From positions 1 to 16,595 of the forward strand of contig VSNQ01000106.1 of the NCBI GenBank assembly GCA_009774395.1: a stretch of 16,595 bases of DNA. The letters are read 5' to 3'. Under the pieces are notes generated by a model. That model ran no database searches. It had not been told where the DNA came from and saw only the letters and a list, made by a program, of their open reading frames with translations. Of the stretch, positions 1-6,028 are shown one piece after another. This DNA comes from Lachnospiraceae bacterium (lineage in GTDB: Bacteria; Bacillota; Clostridia; Lachnospirales; Lachnospiraceae). A program made the translations under genes and the position numbers. Within the stretch, counting starts at the first letter, position 1. Each line of letters opens with the position of its first letter.

Positions 1-67
1 AGTATGTAAATCTTTTGATTATTTGATATATCCATATTATCCTGCCTATATGAGCTAATGTTATCAT
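1..67 (-). CDS. Start of an unrecognised protein, running off the left edge
   Basis: An ATG at 67-65 (minus) opens a frame of 22 codons that stays open to the window edge. An AGGAG ribosome binding site lies 10 nt upstream, and a good promoter lies about 65 nt further up. The visible start (MITLAHIGRIIWIYQIIKRF) mixes hydrophobic and basic residues. That could be a membrane-inserting N-terminus, but too little is visible to assign a family. The frame is also open upstream as far as about 124, but no better start is seen there. Confidence 0.4.
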   Translation of the reverse strand, partial: MITLAHIGRIIWIYQIIKRFTY

Positions 68-132
68 TTTGTTATCGCTCCTGATAACACTTACTCTACA
101 ACTGCGGATAATAGCTATATGCTATGGCTTAA

Positions 133-161
133 ATTATAAGCGATTTTGCTTAAAAATTCAA
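133..161 (-). promoter_or_regulatory. Sigma-A promoter for the left-edge gene
   Basis: On the minus strand, TTGAAT (161-156) and TATAAT (138-133) are separated by exactly 17 nt. Transcription would start near 126, between the terminator of the tRNA-like RNA and the left-edge ORF. A perfect -10 with a 4/6 -35 at optimal spacing in an intergenic gap makes this a credible promoter. Confidence 0.6.
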
Positions 162-249
162 TATGCTTATCTAGTCATATCTTAAAAATCTCTTCAAAAA
201 ATTGTTATAACTCCTTACTATCTTACTTTCTCTTGAACCAAATATAATT

Positions 250-276
250 TAGAAAATGGGCTACCAAACGTAGCCC
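250..276 (-). terminator. Hairpin terminator after the tRNA-like RNA
   Basis: On the minus strand, GGGCTAC (276-270) and GTAGCCC (264-258) form a 7-bp perfect stem with a 5-nt loop, followed by ATTTTCTAAATT. It begins three nucleotides after the tRNA-like 3' end. That placement implies the tRNA-like segment is the end of a real transcript. Confidence 0.65.
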
Positions 277-278
277 AA

Positions 279-369
279 TGGGAATTGTAGGATTCGAACC
301 TACGGCGTCTTCATGTCATATTAATTTTTGCTTTCTCATATGCTCCTGCATACTTTTGTACAAATTCCC
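279..369 (-). ncRNA. tRNA-like RNA with intact T-arm and acceptor stem
   Basis: On the minus strand, a 5-bp T-stem with TTCGAAT loop (303-287) directly abuts AATTCCC plus discriminator A (286-279). The 5' partner GGGAATT lies at 369-363, giving a perfect 7-bp acceptor stem and a 91-nt span, which is type II tRNA size. The middle has no GG-containing D-loop and no proper anticodon arm, only a weak CATAT/ATATG stem. It is therefore not a normal tRNA. The 5' arm and middle also lie within a 34-codon ORF with its own ribosome binding site. It may be a tRNA-derived or tmRNA-like element, or a tRNA 3' end captured as an attachment site with a coincidental 5' arm. The T-arm and terminator are certain; the full fold is inferred. 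Confidence 0.5.
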
Positions 370-420
370 AGAACTGCCCGTACCCACCATAATGCTTTTT
401 ACAGTTGTTATTATTGTCAT
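316..420 (-). CDS. 34-residue peptide overlapping the tRNA-like RNA
   Basis: ATG at 420-418 follows AGGAGG (433-428) at the ideal 7-nt spacing. The frame runs 34 codons to TGA at 318-316. The peptide starts MTIITTVKSIMVGTGSSGN and ends in a basic stretch (HMRKQKLI). Codons 18-34 coincide with the 5' acceptor arm and central part of the tRNA-like fold, and the T-arm lies just after the stop. I do not recognise a family. The ribosome binding site is the strongest evidence of translation. Alternatives are a leader peptide or a tag-like reading frame associated with the tRNA-like RNA. Confidence 0.45.
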   Translation of the reverse strand: MTIITTVKSIMVGTGSSGNLYKSMQEHMRKQKLI

Positions 421-540
421 AATCGTACCTCCTGATATTATGAATCTATACTGCCATCCATTTTTTAACTTATGAGAATACATGACAGAGCAACATGAGA
501 AAGCGCAAATTAATACTCCTAGCCATGACTATGTAATTAT

Positions 541-1053
541 CTAAATTTTGATTCCTAACTGTCTCATCATATAATACAAGTTATTCGTCCTAACTCCAAA
601 TTTCTTCGCTACATCTGGTATTTTAGCATTTCTATTTGGATTCTTTACACTTAATCCACCTGATGGTACTTCTGCTGTAATAATTGTATAATCATTTACT
701 GCTGCCACCGCAATCAACCAAGGGTCTGCAACATCTCCATTAGCCCATGTTTGTAGTGCTTGTTCTTTGTATAAGCCACACATTTGTATATACTGTAAAA
801 CCTCTTGATACTTACCAATAATTTCTGGTGATATATGATTACAGATAACAAATCCTGCTTGTCTGCTTATCCAATCAGCCAAATCATCCTTGCCTTTATC
901 AATTTCTGCTTTGACTATATCAAGCAGTACCAATCTTCCCGAACTCGTACATTTTGATATTTCTTCCCAATAGGCTGGAACTAAATCAAAAGCATAATAC
1001 TGTCTATATGGTGTCATAAATGAATTGGAGTCGATTAAAAATTTTTCTACCAT
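541..1053 (-). CDS. DUF4411 PIN-like domain protein (probable toxin)
   Basis: The 170-aa product matches my recollection of the DUF4411 family, a PIN-like nuclease fold, by its N-terminus (FLIDSNSFMTPYRQYYAFD) and length. PIN enzymes are metal-dependent ribonucleases, and acidic residues sit where the fold needs them: D8 after the first strand, E50, D110 in ADPWLIAVA, and E128 in IITAE. The gene overlaps the upstream ImmA/IrrE peptidase gene by 7 nt, so the two are translationally coupled. DUF4411 genes are known beside XRE/COG2856 peptidases in predicted toxin-antitoxin pairs. Nuclease activity is inferred from the fold, not shown by the sequence. Confidence 0.85.
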   Translation of the reverse strand: MVEKFLIDSNSFMTPYRQYYAFDLVPAYWEEISKCTSSGRLVLLDIVKAEIDKGKDDLADWISRQAGFVICNHISPEIIGKYQEVLQYIQMCGLYKEQALQTWANGDVADPWLIAVAAVNDYTIITAEVPSGGLSVKNPNRNAKIPDVAKKFGVRTNNLYYMMRQLGIKI

Positions 1054-2210
1054 TCCACACCTCCAAGACGCTGTGCCACTTCGGAAAATGTCTTGCGGCT
1101 GGTATTAGTCAAACGATAGGCTTCTGTATAAGTAGTCCTTCCCATATTAATACTTTCACACAACGCCCTTATCAGACATCCATCCAAGCGAGAGCCCATT
1201 GTATTATAGTAATTACCACCATCGGTTTGTTTATTTTCTTTCATCTGTTTGTAATTTTTGATTGCGGTGTTTGCTACCTCATCGTATATATTTTGCTCTA
1301 TCTTCTTACAATCAATGGCTTTTCTTGCTATAACAGTCTCTCCACATCGAAAATATTTTGCCAATTCTGTAATCTTTTCAAATATTTCCATATCATACAT
1401 ATCCCATTTGTTTAAAAATGCATTCTTGGGCACTATTAATTCTCCTGCCACAGCATTACATATCACCTCGATATCACTTACACCAGATATTCGACTTTGT
1501 CTATCATTAAATAAATCATCTCTGCCTAACCAGATATGGACAATTTCATGCAATATAGAAAATAATCTGGCACCATTAGAATCTGCTGTATTGATGAATA
1601 TAAGCGGAGCCCAATCATCCACCATTGCAAATGCCCTGAATTCATCTACGTCCAAAGCACGGTGAGTATTTTTGCCAACAATACCACTCATCATTACAAC
1701 AACACCACATACCTCCAGTTGTCTTCTAATATAATTGAAAGCCTCTCTAGCATCTTTACTTTTCTCATACCAAGCATCATCAAACTCTAAATCCCTGCGT
1801 ATTCTATTTACAATAACATCAACCTCATGAATTCCTCTCATACAACCGACAATCGATAACTTATCAAATCCCAAATCCTGTCTATATGTTTTCATCCAAT
1901 CTTGAATATTCTCCATCTCATGAATGGTGTCAACTAAATTACGACTAGGATTTGCTAGTTGAACACTATCAACCGTTCGATACTCTAATAAATCAATTTG
2001 CTCCACAGGCGGAGTTTGCAGGAAAAAATATCCTAACGGAATATTGGCTTTCTTACTAAAATCCTCTATCTGATTGAAAGTCGGCTTTTTTGTACCATCA
2101 AGCCATTTTGTTATATTATTCATCAGTTTGTCACCCAGTTTATCTTCTTGTGTCTGGCTTAAAGCCCAGTTAATTATTTCAGGGCAAATATTCACATTCA
2201 CTGCTGGCAT
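1047..2210 (-). CDS. ImmA/IrrE family zinc metallopeptidase (COG2856)
   Basis: A 387-aa protein whose HEIVH at residues 221-225 is the zinc-binding HExxH motif. A downstream glutamate in CNAVAGELIVP (about residue 257) is the likely third ligand, as in ImmA and IrrE. The N-terminal 60 residues resemble a degenerate XRE-like DNA-binding region typical of this class. The C-terminal tail (about 340-387) is an added helical segment. I start at 2210 (MPAVNVN) because AAGGAGG lies 7 nt upstream; an in-frame ATG 21 nt earlier would precede that site. ImmA-type peptidases cleave repressors or act as antitoxins. The 7-nt overlap with the DUF4411 gene suggests this one controls or neutralises that protein. 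A TATAAT -10 box is at 2252-2247, without a clear -35. Confidence 0.88.
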   Translation of the reverse strand: MPAVNVNICPEIINWALSQTQEDKLGDKLMNNITKWLDGTKKPTFNQIEDFSKKANIPLGYFFLQTPPVEQIDLLEYRTVDSVQLANPSRNLVDTIHEMENIQDWMKTYRQDLGFDKLSIVGCMRGIHEVDVIVNRIRRDLEFDDAWYEKSKDAREAFNYIRRQLEVCGVVVMMSGIVGKNTHRALDVDEFRAFAMVDDWAPLIFINTADSNGARLFSILHEIVHIWLGRDDLFNDRQSRISGVSDIEVICNAVAGELIVPKNAFLNKWDMYDMEIFEKITELAKYFRCGETVIARKAIDCKKIEQNIYDEVANTAIKNYKQMKENKQTDGGNYYNTMGSRLDGCLIRALCESINMGRTTYTEAYRLTNTSRKTFSEVAQRLGGVEW

Positions 2211-2294
2211 AGTACAACCTCCTTCCATCAAATCTTCTTACTTATAATTATATCAAATATATACTAAATACGCACCATATTTTGATAAAAATTT

Positions 2295-2498
2295 TTATTT
2301 GTTTAGTAATACTAATGCTCTTTTATAGAGCGGGTCTAACTCACACCCACAACTGCCACATTCTCTATCTGCTTGTTTGATAGAAGCAATGAGTGTATCT
2401 TTATTACTTTCTCCCATTAACCATGCATGTGCAGGAATAGAAATCAAGTCCCATCCAGATGCTGCAAATTTTTCCATAATATTCCTTAATTCTTCCAT
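2295..2498 (-). CDS. Small conserved hypothetical protein (67 aa)
   Basis: A 67-aa product beginning MEELRNIMEKFAASGWDL, with a CGSCGC cluster near residue 50. Such a cluster could bind metal, but no domain is recognised. The start at 2498 has an AAAGGA-type ribosome binding site about 9 nt upstream, lying over the end of the Cys-rich KTR gene, so it is the last gene of the MarR operon. The stop falls in an AT-rich palindrome (ATAAAAATTTTTAT). I recall similar small proteins beside KTR genes in Lachnospiraceae, but no function is known to me. Confidence 0.65.
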   Translation of the reverse strand: MEELRNIMEKFAASGWDLISIPAHAWLMGESNKDTLIASIKQADRECGSCGCELDPLYKRALVLLNK

Positions 2499-2504
2499 AG
2501 TGTT

Positions 2505-2684
2505 TCATCCTTTCTGATTTTGATAATCTTTTATGACCTTTACAACCAAACCTTTCACATCAACTAAACTTTCCTGTCTGCACTTAGGACAATACAGCGG
2601 AAAATGCTTTAATTCTGTATCCTCTCTAATTCTGTTTCGTGTTTTATTACCACAAATAGGACAAAGTATCCATTCTGTTTCCAT
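2505..2684 (-). CDS. Cysteine-rich KTR domain protein (59 aa)
   Basis: A 59-aa protein with two CxxC knuckles: CPIC at 8-11 and CPKC at 32-35. The motif CPICGNKTR near the N-terminus defines the Cys_rich_KTR family, a probable zinc-binding protein of unknown function common in clostridial mobile DNA. Its ATG overlaps the stop of the flavoprotein gene (TAATG), so it is probably translated by termination-reinitiation; no strong ribosome binding site is seen. Its stop lies 6 nt before the next gene's ATG. A 60-aa length cut-off would miss it. Confidence 0.85.
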   Translation of the reverse strand: METEWILCPICGNKTRNRIREDTELKHFPLYCPKCRQESLVDVKGLVVKVIKDYQNQKG

Positions 2685-3112
2685 TACTCTAAGTCCCCAA
2701 TATTAAAACTTTCTGTTTGCAAATCACAATAATGCCTGCCTTTTATTGCTGTAAATTTCAGTACACAATAATCTGGGTCATTTACACCTTGTTTATAATA
2801 CATAGTATCTCCAGTACGCCATATTTCTTGCTTTATACCATCATCTTGCAAAACTTCCATTGTCCCTGTCAGCATAATGCCCTCATACTTAAAACGCCCT
2901 CTATAATAAACATAGATACTTGCTTTTGGATTCTTCATAAACTGTTGTGCCCGCATGGAAGACGTATTCGTGCTAAAATAAAAACAATTCCCATCTATCT
3001 TGCGTGGCGTAAACATGGCTTTCATATTTGGAAAACCATCTTCATCTACAGAACCGACAAAAGCTGTTTTTTGTTTTTGGATAAATTCGATGATACTTTC
3101 TCTTGTTTTCAT
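2684..3112 (-). CDS. Pyridoxamine 5'-phosphate oxidase-like flavoprotein
   Basis: The 142-aa sequence has the small split-barrel pattern of the PNPOx-like family. AFVGSVDEDGFPNMKAM is the first barrel strands, then FYFSTNTSSMRAQQFMKNPKASIYVYY, the FMN/substrate-proximal region, then a GIMLTGTMEVLQDD strand pair. These proteins bind FMN or a related cofactor as dimers and often act as reductases or stress and detoxification proteins; the substrate cannot be read here. The start at 3112 is 23 nt after the MarR stop, in the same operon. Control by MarR therefore suggests a role in response to a small molecule. Confidence 0.88.
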   Translation of the reverse strand: MKTRESIIEFIQKQKTAFVGSVDEDGFPNMKAMFTPRKIDGNCFYFSTNTSSMRAQQFMKNPKASIYVYYRGRFKYEGIMLTGTMEVLQDDGIKQEIWRTGDTMYYKQGVNDPDYCVLKFTAIKGRHYCDLQTESFNIGDLE

Positions 3113-3135
3113 TTATTATTCTCCTCGTCTTAAAA

Positions 3136-3576
3136 TTATTTGTTTTTATGCAGATTTTCTATCAAAGTTTCCAGTATTCGGGCAAGATACTGTTCAAATT
3201 GTTTTTGCTCATCTTCTGAAAAGCCTTGATAAAACAACAGGTTCATTTGCTGAGAGACAACTTCATATTTTGCTTGTAATGATTTTGCATAATCAGTAAG
3301 CGACACAATAGTCTGGCGGCGATTCTTAGGATTGATATTCCTTTCCACAATTCCCTTATTAACCATACCATTTATTACAACGGATACTGTGTTTTTAGCA
3401 AGGGAGGTTTTTTCACTTATTTCGCTGATTGTAAGATTATCTGTTTTCCACAAAATAAATAAGATTCTTCCCTGCCCGCCACTTATTTCAATACCATTTT
3501 CGAGTAATAGCCTTTCAAAAATCCTATCTTGAAGCTGTTTTATCTGCGTAATATAAAATCCACCCTTTGTTTCCAA
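3136..3576 (-). CDS. MarR family transcriptional regulator
   Basis: A 146-aa winged-helix regulator. The recognition region reads LTISEISEKTSLAKNTVSVVINGMVNKGIVERNINPKNRRQTIVSLTDYA: helix-turn-helix followed by a wing carrying the conserved D/N-RR pattern. N- and C-terminal helices (about 8-35 and 105-146) would form the dimer interface. The start codon is TTG at 3576-3574, chosen because GAGGTG lies 5 nt upstream and there is no earlier ATG or GTG. The gene leads a four-gene operon and lies just downstream of a promoter overlaid by a repeated motif, so autorepression is likely. The ligand is unknown. Confidence 0.88.
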   Translation of the reverse strand: METKGGFYITQIKQLQDRIFERLLLENGIEISGGQGRILFILWKTDNLTISEISEKTSLAKNTVSVVINGMVNKGIVERNINPKNRRQTIVSLTDYAKSLQAKYEVVSQQMNLLFYQGFSEDEQKQFEQYLARILETLIENLHKNK

Positions 3577-3596
3577 TCCTTCACCTCTAATCCTAT

Positions 3597-3622
3597 TAGA
3601 ACAATTCTATATAGAACAATTA
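3597..3622 (-). promoter_or_regulatory. Probable MarR operator
   Basis: TAGAACAATTCTA at 3597-3609 is a perfect palindrome (5-bp arms, 3-nt centre). TAGAACAATTA follows at 3612-3622, so TAGAACAATT occurs twice with a 15-nt period. The second copy overlaps the -10 box and the first covers the expected transcription start. This arrangement suits two adjacent repressor dimers. Binding by the adjacent MarR is inferred from position. Confidence 0.6.
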
Positions 3623-3646
3623 TAAGTTTACCATGATTTTGTTCAA
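3619..3646 (-). promoter_or_regulatory. Promoter of the MarR operon
   Basis: On the minus strand, TTGAAC (3646-3641) and a perfect TATAAT (3624-3619) are 16 nt apart. The predicted start is about 3612, giving a short leader to the TTG start of the MarR gene. The candidate operator overlaps the -10 and start. Confidence 0.7.
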
Positions 3647-3665
3647 AAAGCAACTTGAAATATCA

Positions 3666-3695
3666 CGGCACTTCTATAAAAATACAGAAGTGCCG
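3666..3695 (-). terminator. Hairpin between the MarR promoter and tnpV
   Basis: CGGCACTTCT (3666-3675) and AGAAGTGCCG (3686-3695) form a perfect 10-bp stem with a 10-nt loop. It lies 11 nt past the tnpV stop on the minus strand. The T-content after it is modest on both strands (TGATATTTC on minus; CCATTTTCATTTT on plus). It most likely ends the tnpV/mob transcript. Confidence 0.6.
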
Positions 3696-3706
3696 CCATT
3701 TTCATT

Positions 3707-4084
3707 TTATAGATAAAGAATTTCTCTCTCCACAATTTCTCTCACGCACATCCGAATATTATTCATTTTTTGAACCCATAAAATCTGGTTTTCTGCCTTT
3801 AGCCGTTCCGTCACTCCCTGCCTGTCGGCATATTCCTCTACCAGCCGAGAAAACATATCCTCTGCCTGTTCATCTACGCTTGCAAGGTATTCGTTCAGCC
3901 TACCGCTTGTCAGCAGATTGATATAAACAAACTGCTTATGCTCTTTGAGATACTGTAAATGTCGCTGCCCCCAAATACCAATCGGCTTTTCTTCTTCGGG
4001 AGGTAATGCAAGCTCTGGGAGATAATAGTCACCTTGCTTTGCATACCAGAGACTGTTGTTTTCGTCATAAATCCTGTTTTCCAT
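3707..4084 (-). CDS. tnpV: TnpV, transposon-encoded accessory protein
   Basis: The 125-aa protein carries the TnpV signature: NSLWYAKQGDYYLPELALP, then PIGIWGQRHLQYLKEHK, then YINLLTSGRLNEYL, ending in a basic helical region with MNNIRMCVREIV. TnpV is a Tn4451-family accessory protein of unknown biochemical role. It begins 8 nt after the MobV stop, with AGGTAGGA as ribosome binding site, so the two form one transcript. Length and both conserved blocks are normal, unlike the broken copy at 5528-5880. Confidence 0.9.
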   Translation of the reverse strand: MENRIYDENNSLWYAKQGDYYLPELALPPEEEKPIGIWGQRHLQYLKEHKQFVYINLLTSGRLNEYLASVDEQAEDMFSRLVEEYADRQGVTERLKAENQILWVQKMNNIRMCVREIVEREILYL

Positions 4085-4092
4085 AATGTTTC

Positions 4093-5250
4093 CTACCTTT
4101 CCTCTTTGTTGTTTTTAAAGTGTTTCCCTCGCTGTTTCAACTTCTGCGCCGCTTTTGCCTGCTCCAAAAGGCTTTCCATCTGCTTACTTCCAAATGCCTT
4201 ACGGAGCAGCTTATAATCTTTGTTTTCCGCACGGAGGTTTTCATTATCCCCTGCCAGTTTCTCATTGATTTTCCTTAACCCGTCATTTTCACGATGAAGA
4301 TTACTGTTTGTGGCATTCAGCCGATAATAGCTGTCCCAAGCTTCAAAACACCTTATAAGAGCTGTTTTAACAAGCGATTTCAGCTTTTGCACCAAAGGCT
4401 CTGCCACTTTATTTCTATATGACTTCGCCGACATGAACCCCTGCGGCTCTGGCAACTGGTACTCTGGAGAAGTGTCAAGCACCTGTTCCAGAGTTTTTAG
4501 GTTTTCCATTCCTTTGCCGTAATTCTCCACCCTGTCCGACAATACTTGAAATTCCTCTTTTTTCTCTGAAATCTGCCCCTCAAGCTGGATGACCTCTTTT
4601 TCCCGCTCCTGCTTTTTATAATCAAGGACAGACAAATGTTTCTCATGCGTGCCTTTATGCTCCCATTCAATGCCATGCCGCCCCATCACAGCGGCAAGGT
4701 TCTCTTTTTCGGACTGTACCCACTGGCTCCACTCCGTATCGCCACGGGAGCCGCCTTTGAATCCCCGCGCCGCCAACGCCTGCTTCAAAGACACTCTCGT
4801 ATCTAATCCTCTTTTGCTGCCAGTTGTGAACGGAACAAAGTCAATGTGCAGATGCGGCGTTGCCTCATCCATATGGATATGAGCGGAAAATACATAAAGG
4901 TTCGAATTTCGCTCTTGAAATCCATGATAATATTCATCTAAAATCTTCCTTGCAAGCTGTCCGTTCTCACTTCCCGCACTCATATTTTCCTTATCGCCAA
5001 TCTGCAAAATCAGTTCATGGAACGGCTTTTCCTGCTTTGAGTTCCGTATCTTCTCGTAATAATCGGCAATGCGGCGGTCTGCTCTTGTCTGTTTCTCGTT
5101 ATATCTCTGTAATGCTTCATCAAATAGCTTATGATACACTTTCTTGATATTCTCATTACAGTAATTTACATTGAGGTAGGAGCGTTCAGCATCCACATTT
5201 TCAGCCTTAAATTTGCGGCTGTTATGGTTGACCGAGCCTTTCCCCACCAT
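4093..5250 (-). CDS. MobV/Pre-type relaxase (plasmid recombination protein)
   Basis: A 385-aa relaxase of the Mob_Pre (PF01076) family, which nicks one strand at oriT for mobilization by a co-resident conjugative system. The metal-binding core reads FSAHIHMDEATPHLHIDF, with H124, H126, D128, E129, H133 and H135. The N-terminal GKGSVNHNSRKF block and the GLDTRVSLKQAL block match Tn4451 TnpZ-like proteins as I recall them. The C-terminal third (about 230-370) is a long coiled coil. The ATG at 5250 lacks a ribosome binding site. The same frame stays open to 5307 with a plausible coding extension (KKGRDFIRRTISA before the Met), but without ATG, GTG or TTG. The true start is uncertain. Confidence 0.9.
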   Translation of the reverse strand: MVGKGSVNHNSRKFKAENVDAERSYLNVNYCNENIKKVYHKLFDEALQRYNEKQTRADRRIADYYEKIRNSKQEKPFHELILQIGDKENMSAGSENGQLARKILDEYYHGFQERNSNLYVFSAHIHMDEATPHLHIDFVPFTTGSKRGLDTRVSLKQALAARGFKGGSRGDTEWSQWVQSEKENLAAVMGRHGIEWEHKGTHEKHLSVLDYKKQEREKEVIQLEGQISEKKEEFQVLSDRVENYGKGMENLKTLEQVLDTSPEYQLPEPQGFMSAKSYRNKVAEPLVQKLKSLVKTALIRCFEAWDSYYRLNATNSNLHRENDGLRKINEKLAGDNENLRAENKDYKLLRKAFGSKQMESLLEQAKAAQKLKQRGKHFKNNKEER

Positions 5251-5304
5251 TGCGCTAATCGTCCGTCTTATAAAATCACGCCCTTTCTTTTCGGCTGGTA
5301 GGCT

Positions 5305-5460
5305 TTGTTACTTTCCCGAAAGTAACGCAAAAGCACTTTTGTCAGCTACGCCAACAAAAATGCAACCTGCAAGCAGGTTTTGCGCTCTCCGAGGGGCAAG
5401 GGCGGCTTTTTGTAAAAAGCCCCCTGCACGGAGGAAACGTCATAAGGAAGTCGTTTTCTT
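5305..5460. other. Candidate oriT of the MobV module (three hairpins)
   Basis: Just upstream of the relaxase lie three perfect hairpins: GTTACTTT/AAAGTAAC (5307-5314, 5319-5326), AACCTGC/GCAGGTT (5364-5370, 5373-5379) and GGCTTTTT/AAAAAGCC (5404-5411, 5414-5421). MobV relaxases recognise hairpins next to nic and their oriT commonly abuts the mob gene. On the minus strand CTTATGA at about 5438-5444 loosely resembles the pMV158-type nic context, but that is a weak match. Position and hairpin density are the main support. Confidence 0.5.
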
Positions 5461-5527
5461 TATATTTTGCAATCAGCCAGAATGATTGAATTGTAGACAA
5501 ATTCAAATCATATGGAGGAATTATAAA

Positions 5528-5880
5528 ACGTCAAAAACAATTTTTGAGAAATTAGGCGGCAAATATGAAGTGCAAGGTTTACTTAATACCGTGCTTATCT
5601 GTATCTACTGAAGAAGAACCGCCGCTAGGCACATGGGGACAACGGCATCTGGACTATCTGAAGCGGCATCACAAGGTTACATACATTAATCTTCTCACAA
5701 GCGGCAGCATGGAACAGAAGATTGAAGTGGTGCGAATAGGAAAATGTTCTTGGACATTCAAGGAAGAATGGATGTAATTGAAGCGGAACTGAAACGAACG
5801 GCATCCGCAGATGCTTTAGATTAAAGGAAAAACTGGCAGGTTTGAAAACACTTGTAGAGTTTGTTTCAGTCAGTAAATGA
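5528..5880 (+). pseudogene. Broken tnpV-like gene
   Basis: A second, degraded TnpV on the plus strand. GGAGG is followed 9 nt later by ACG instead of ATG, then the frame reads SKTIFEKLGGKYEVQG, a TnpV-like N-terminus. A two-base loss near 5580 shifts the frame; the next frame gives CLSVSTEEEPPLGTWGQRHLDYLKRHHKVTYINLLTSG, clearly homologous to the intact TnpV (PIGIWGQRHLQYLKEHK). After about 5710 the homology fades. Further frame changes are needed to follow an EAELKRTASADA...KEKLAGLKTLVEF tail to the TGA at 5878-5880, which may come from a different gene. With no start codon and several shifts it cannot make a full product. Confidence 0.75.
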
Positions 5881-5885
5881 TTAGG

Positions 5886-5930
5886 AAAATGACCTTATTG
5901 TGTGCAGGATATGATACGGTCATTTTTGTT
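5886..5930 (+). terminator. Terminator after the broken tnpV
   Basis: AAAATGACC (5886-5894) pairs with GGTCATTTTT (5918-5927) across a 23-nt loop and runs into TTTTTGTTTC. It follows the pseudogene stop by 6 nt. Confidence 0.6.
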
Positions 5931-5949
5931 TCAGATGTTAAAAATTGTA

Positions 5950-5978
5950 TTGATTCTTACTAAATCTTGTGGTATTCT
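5950..5978 (+). promoter_or_regulatory. Possible promoter for the SH3-like membrane protein gene
   Basis: TTGATT (5950-5955) and TATTCT (5973-5978) are 17 nt apart, each 4/6 to consensus. They lie 50 nt before the gene's ribosome binding site and after a terminator. The match is moderate; position adds weight. Confidence 0.4.
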
Positions 5979-6028
5979 TAATAACCATAGAAATATATCC
6001 ACAAAATATAGAGAAAGGGGAGGTTGAA

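Noticed and set aside
279..369. Ordinary tRNA gene
   Set aside because: The T-arm and acceptor stem fit, but there is no D-loop GG, no anticodon stem and no identifiable anticodon.
278..475. 65-aa plus-strand ORF across the tRNA-like region
   Set aside because: It reads the complement of the tRNA-like RNA and the 34-codon ORF, has no ribosome binding site, and shows no protein-family features.
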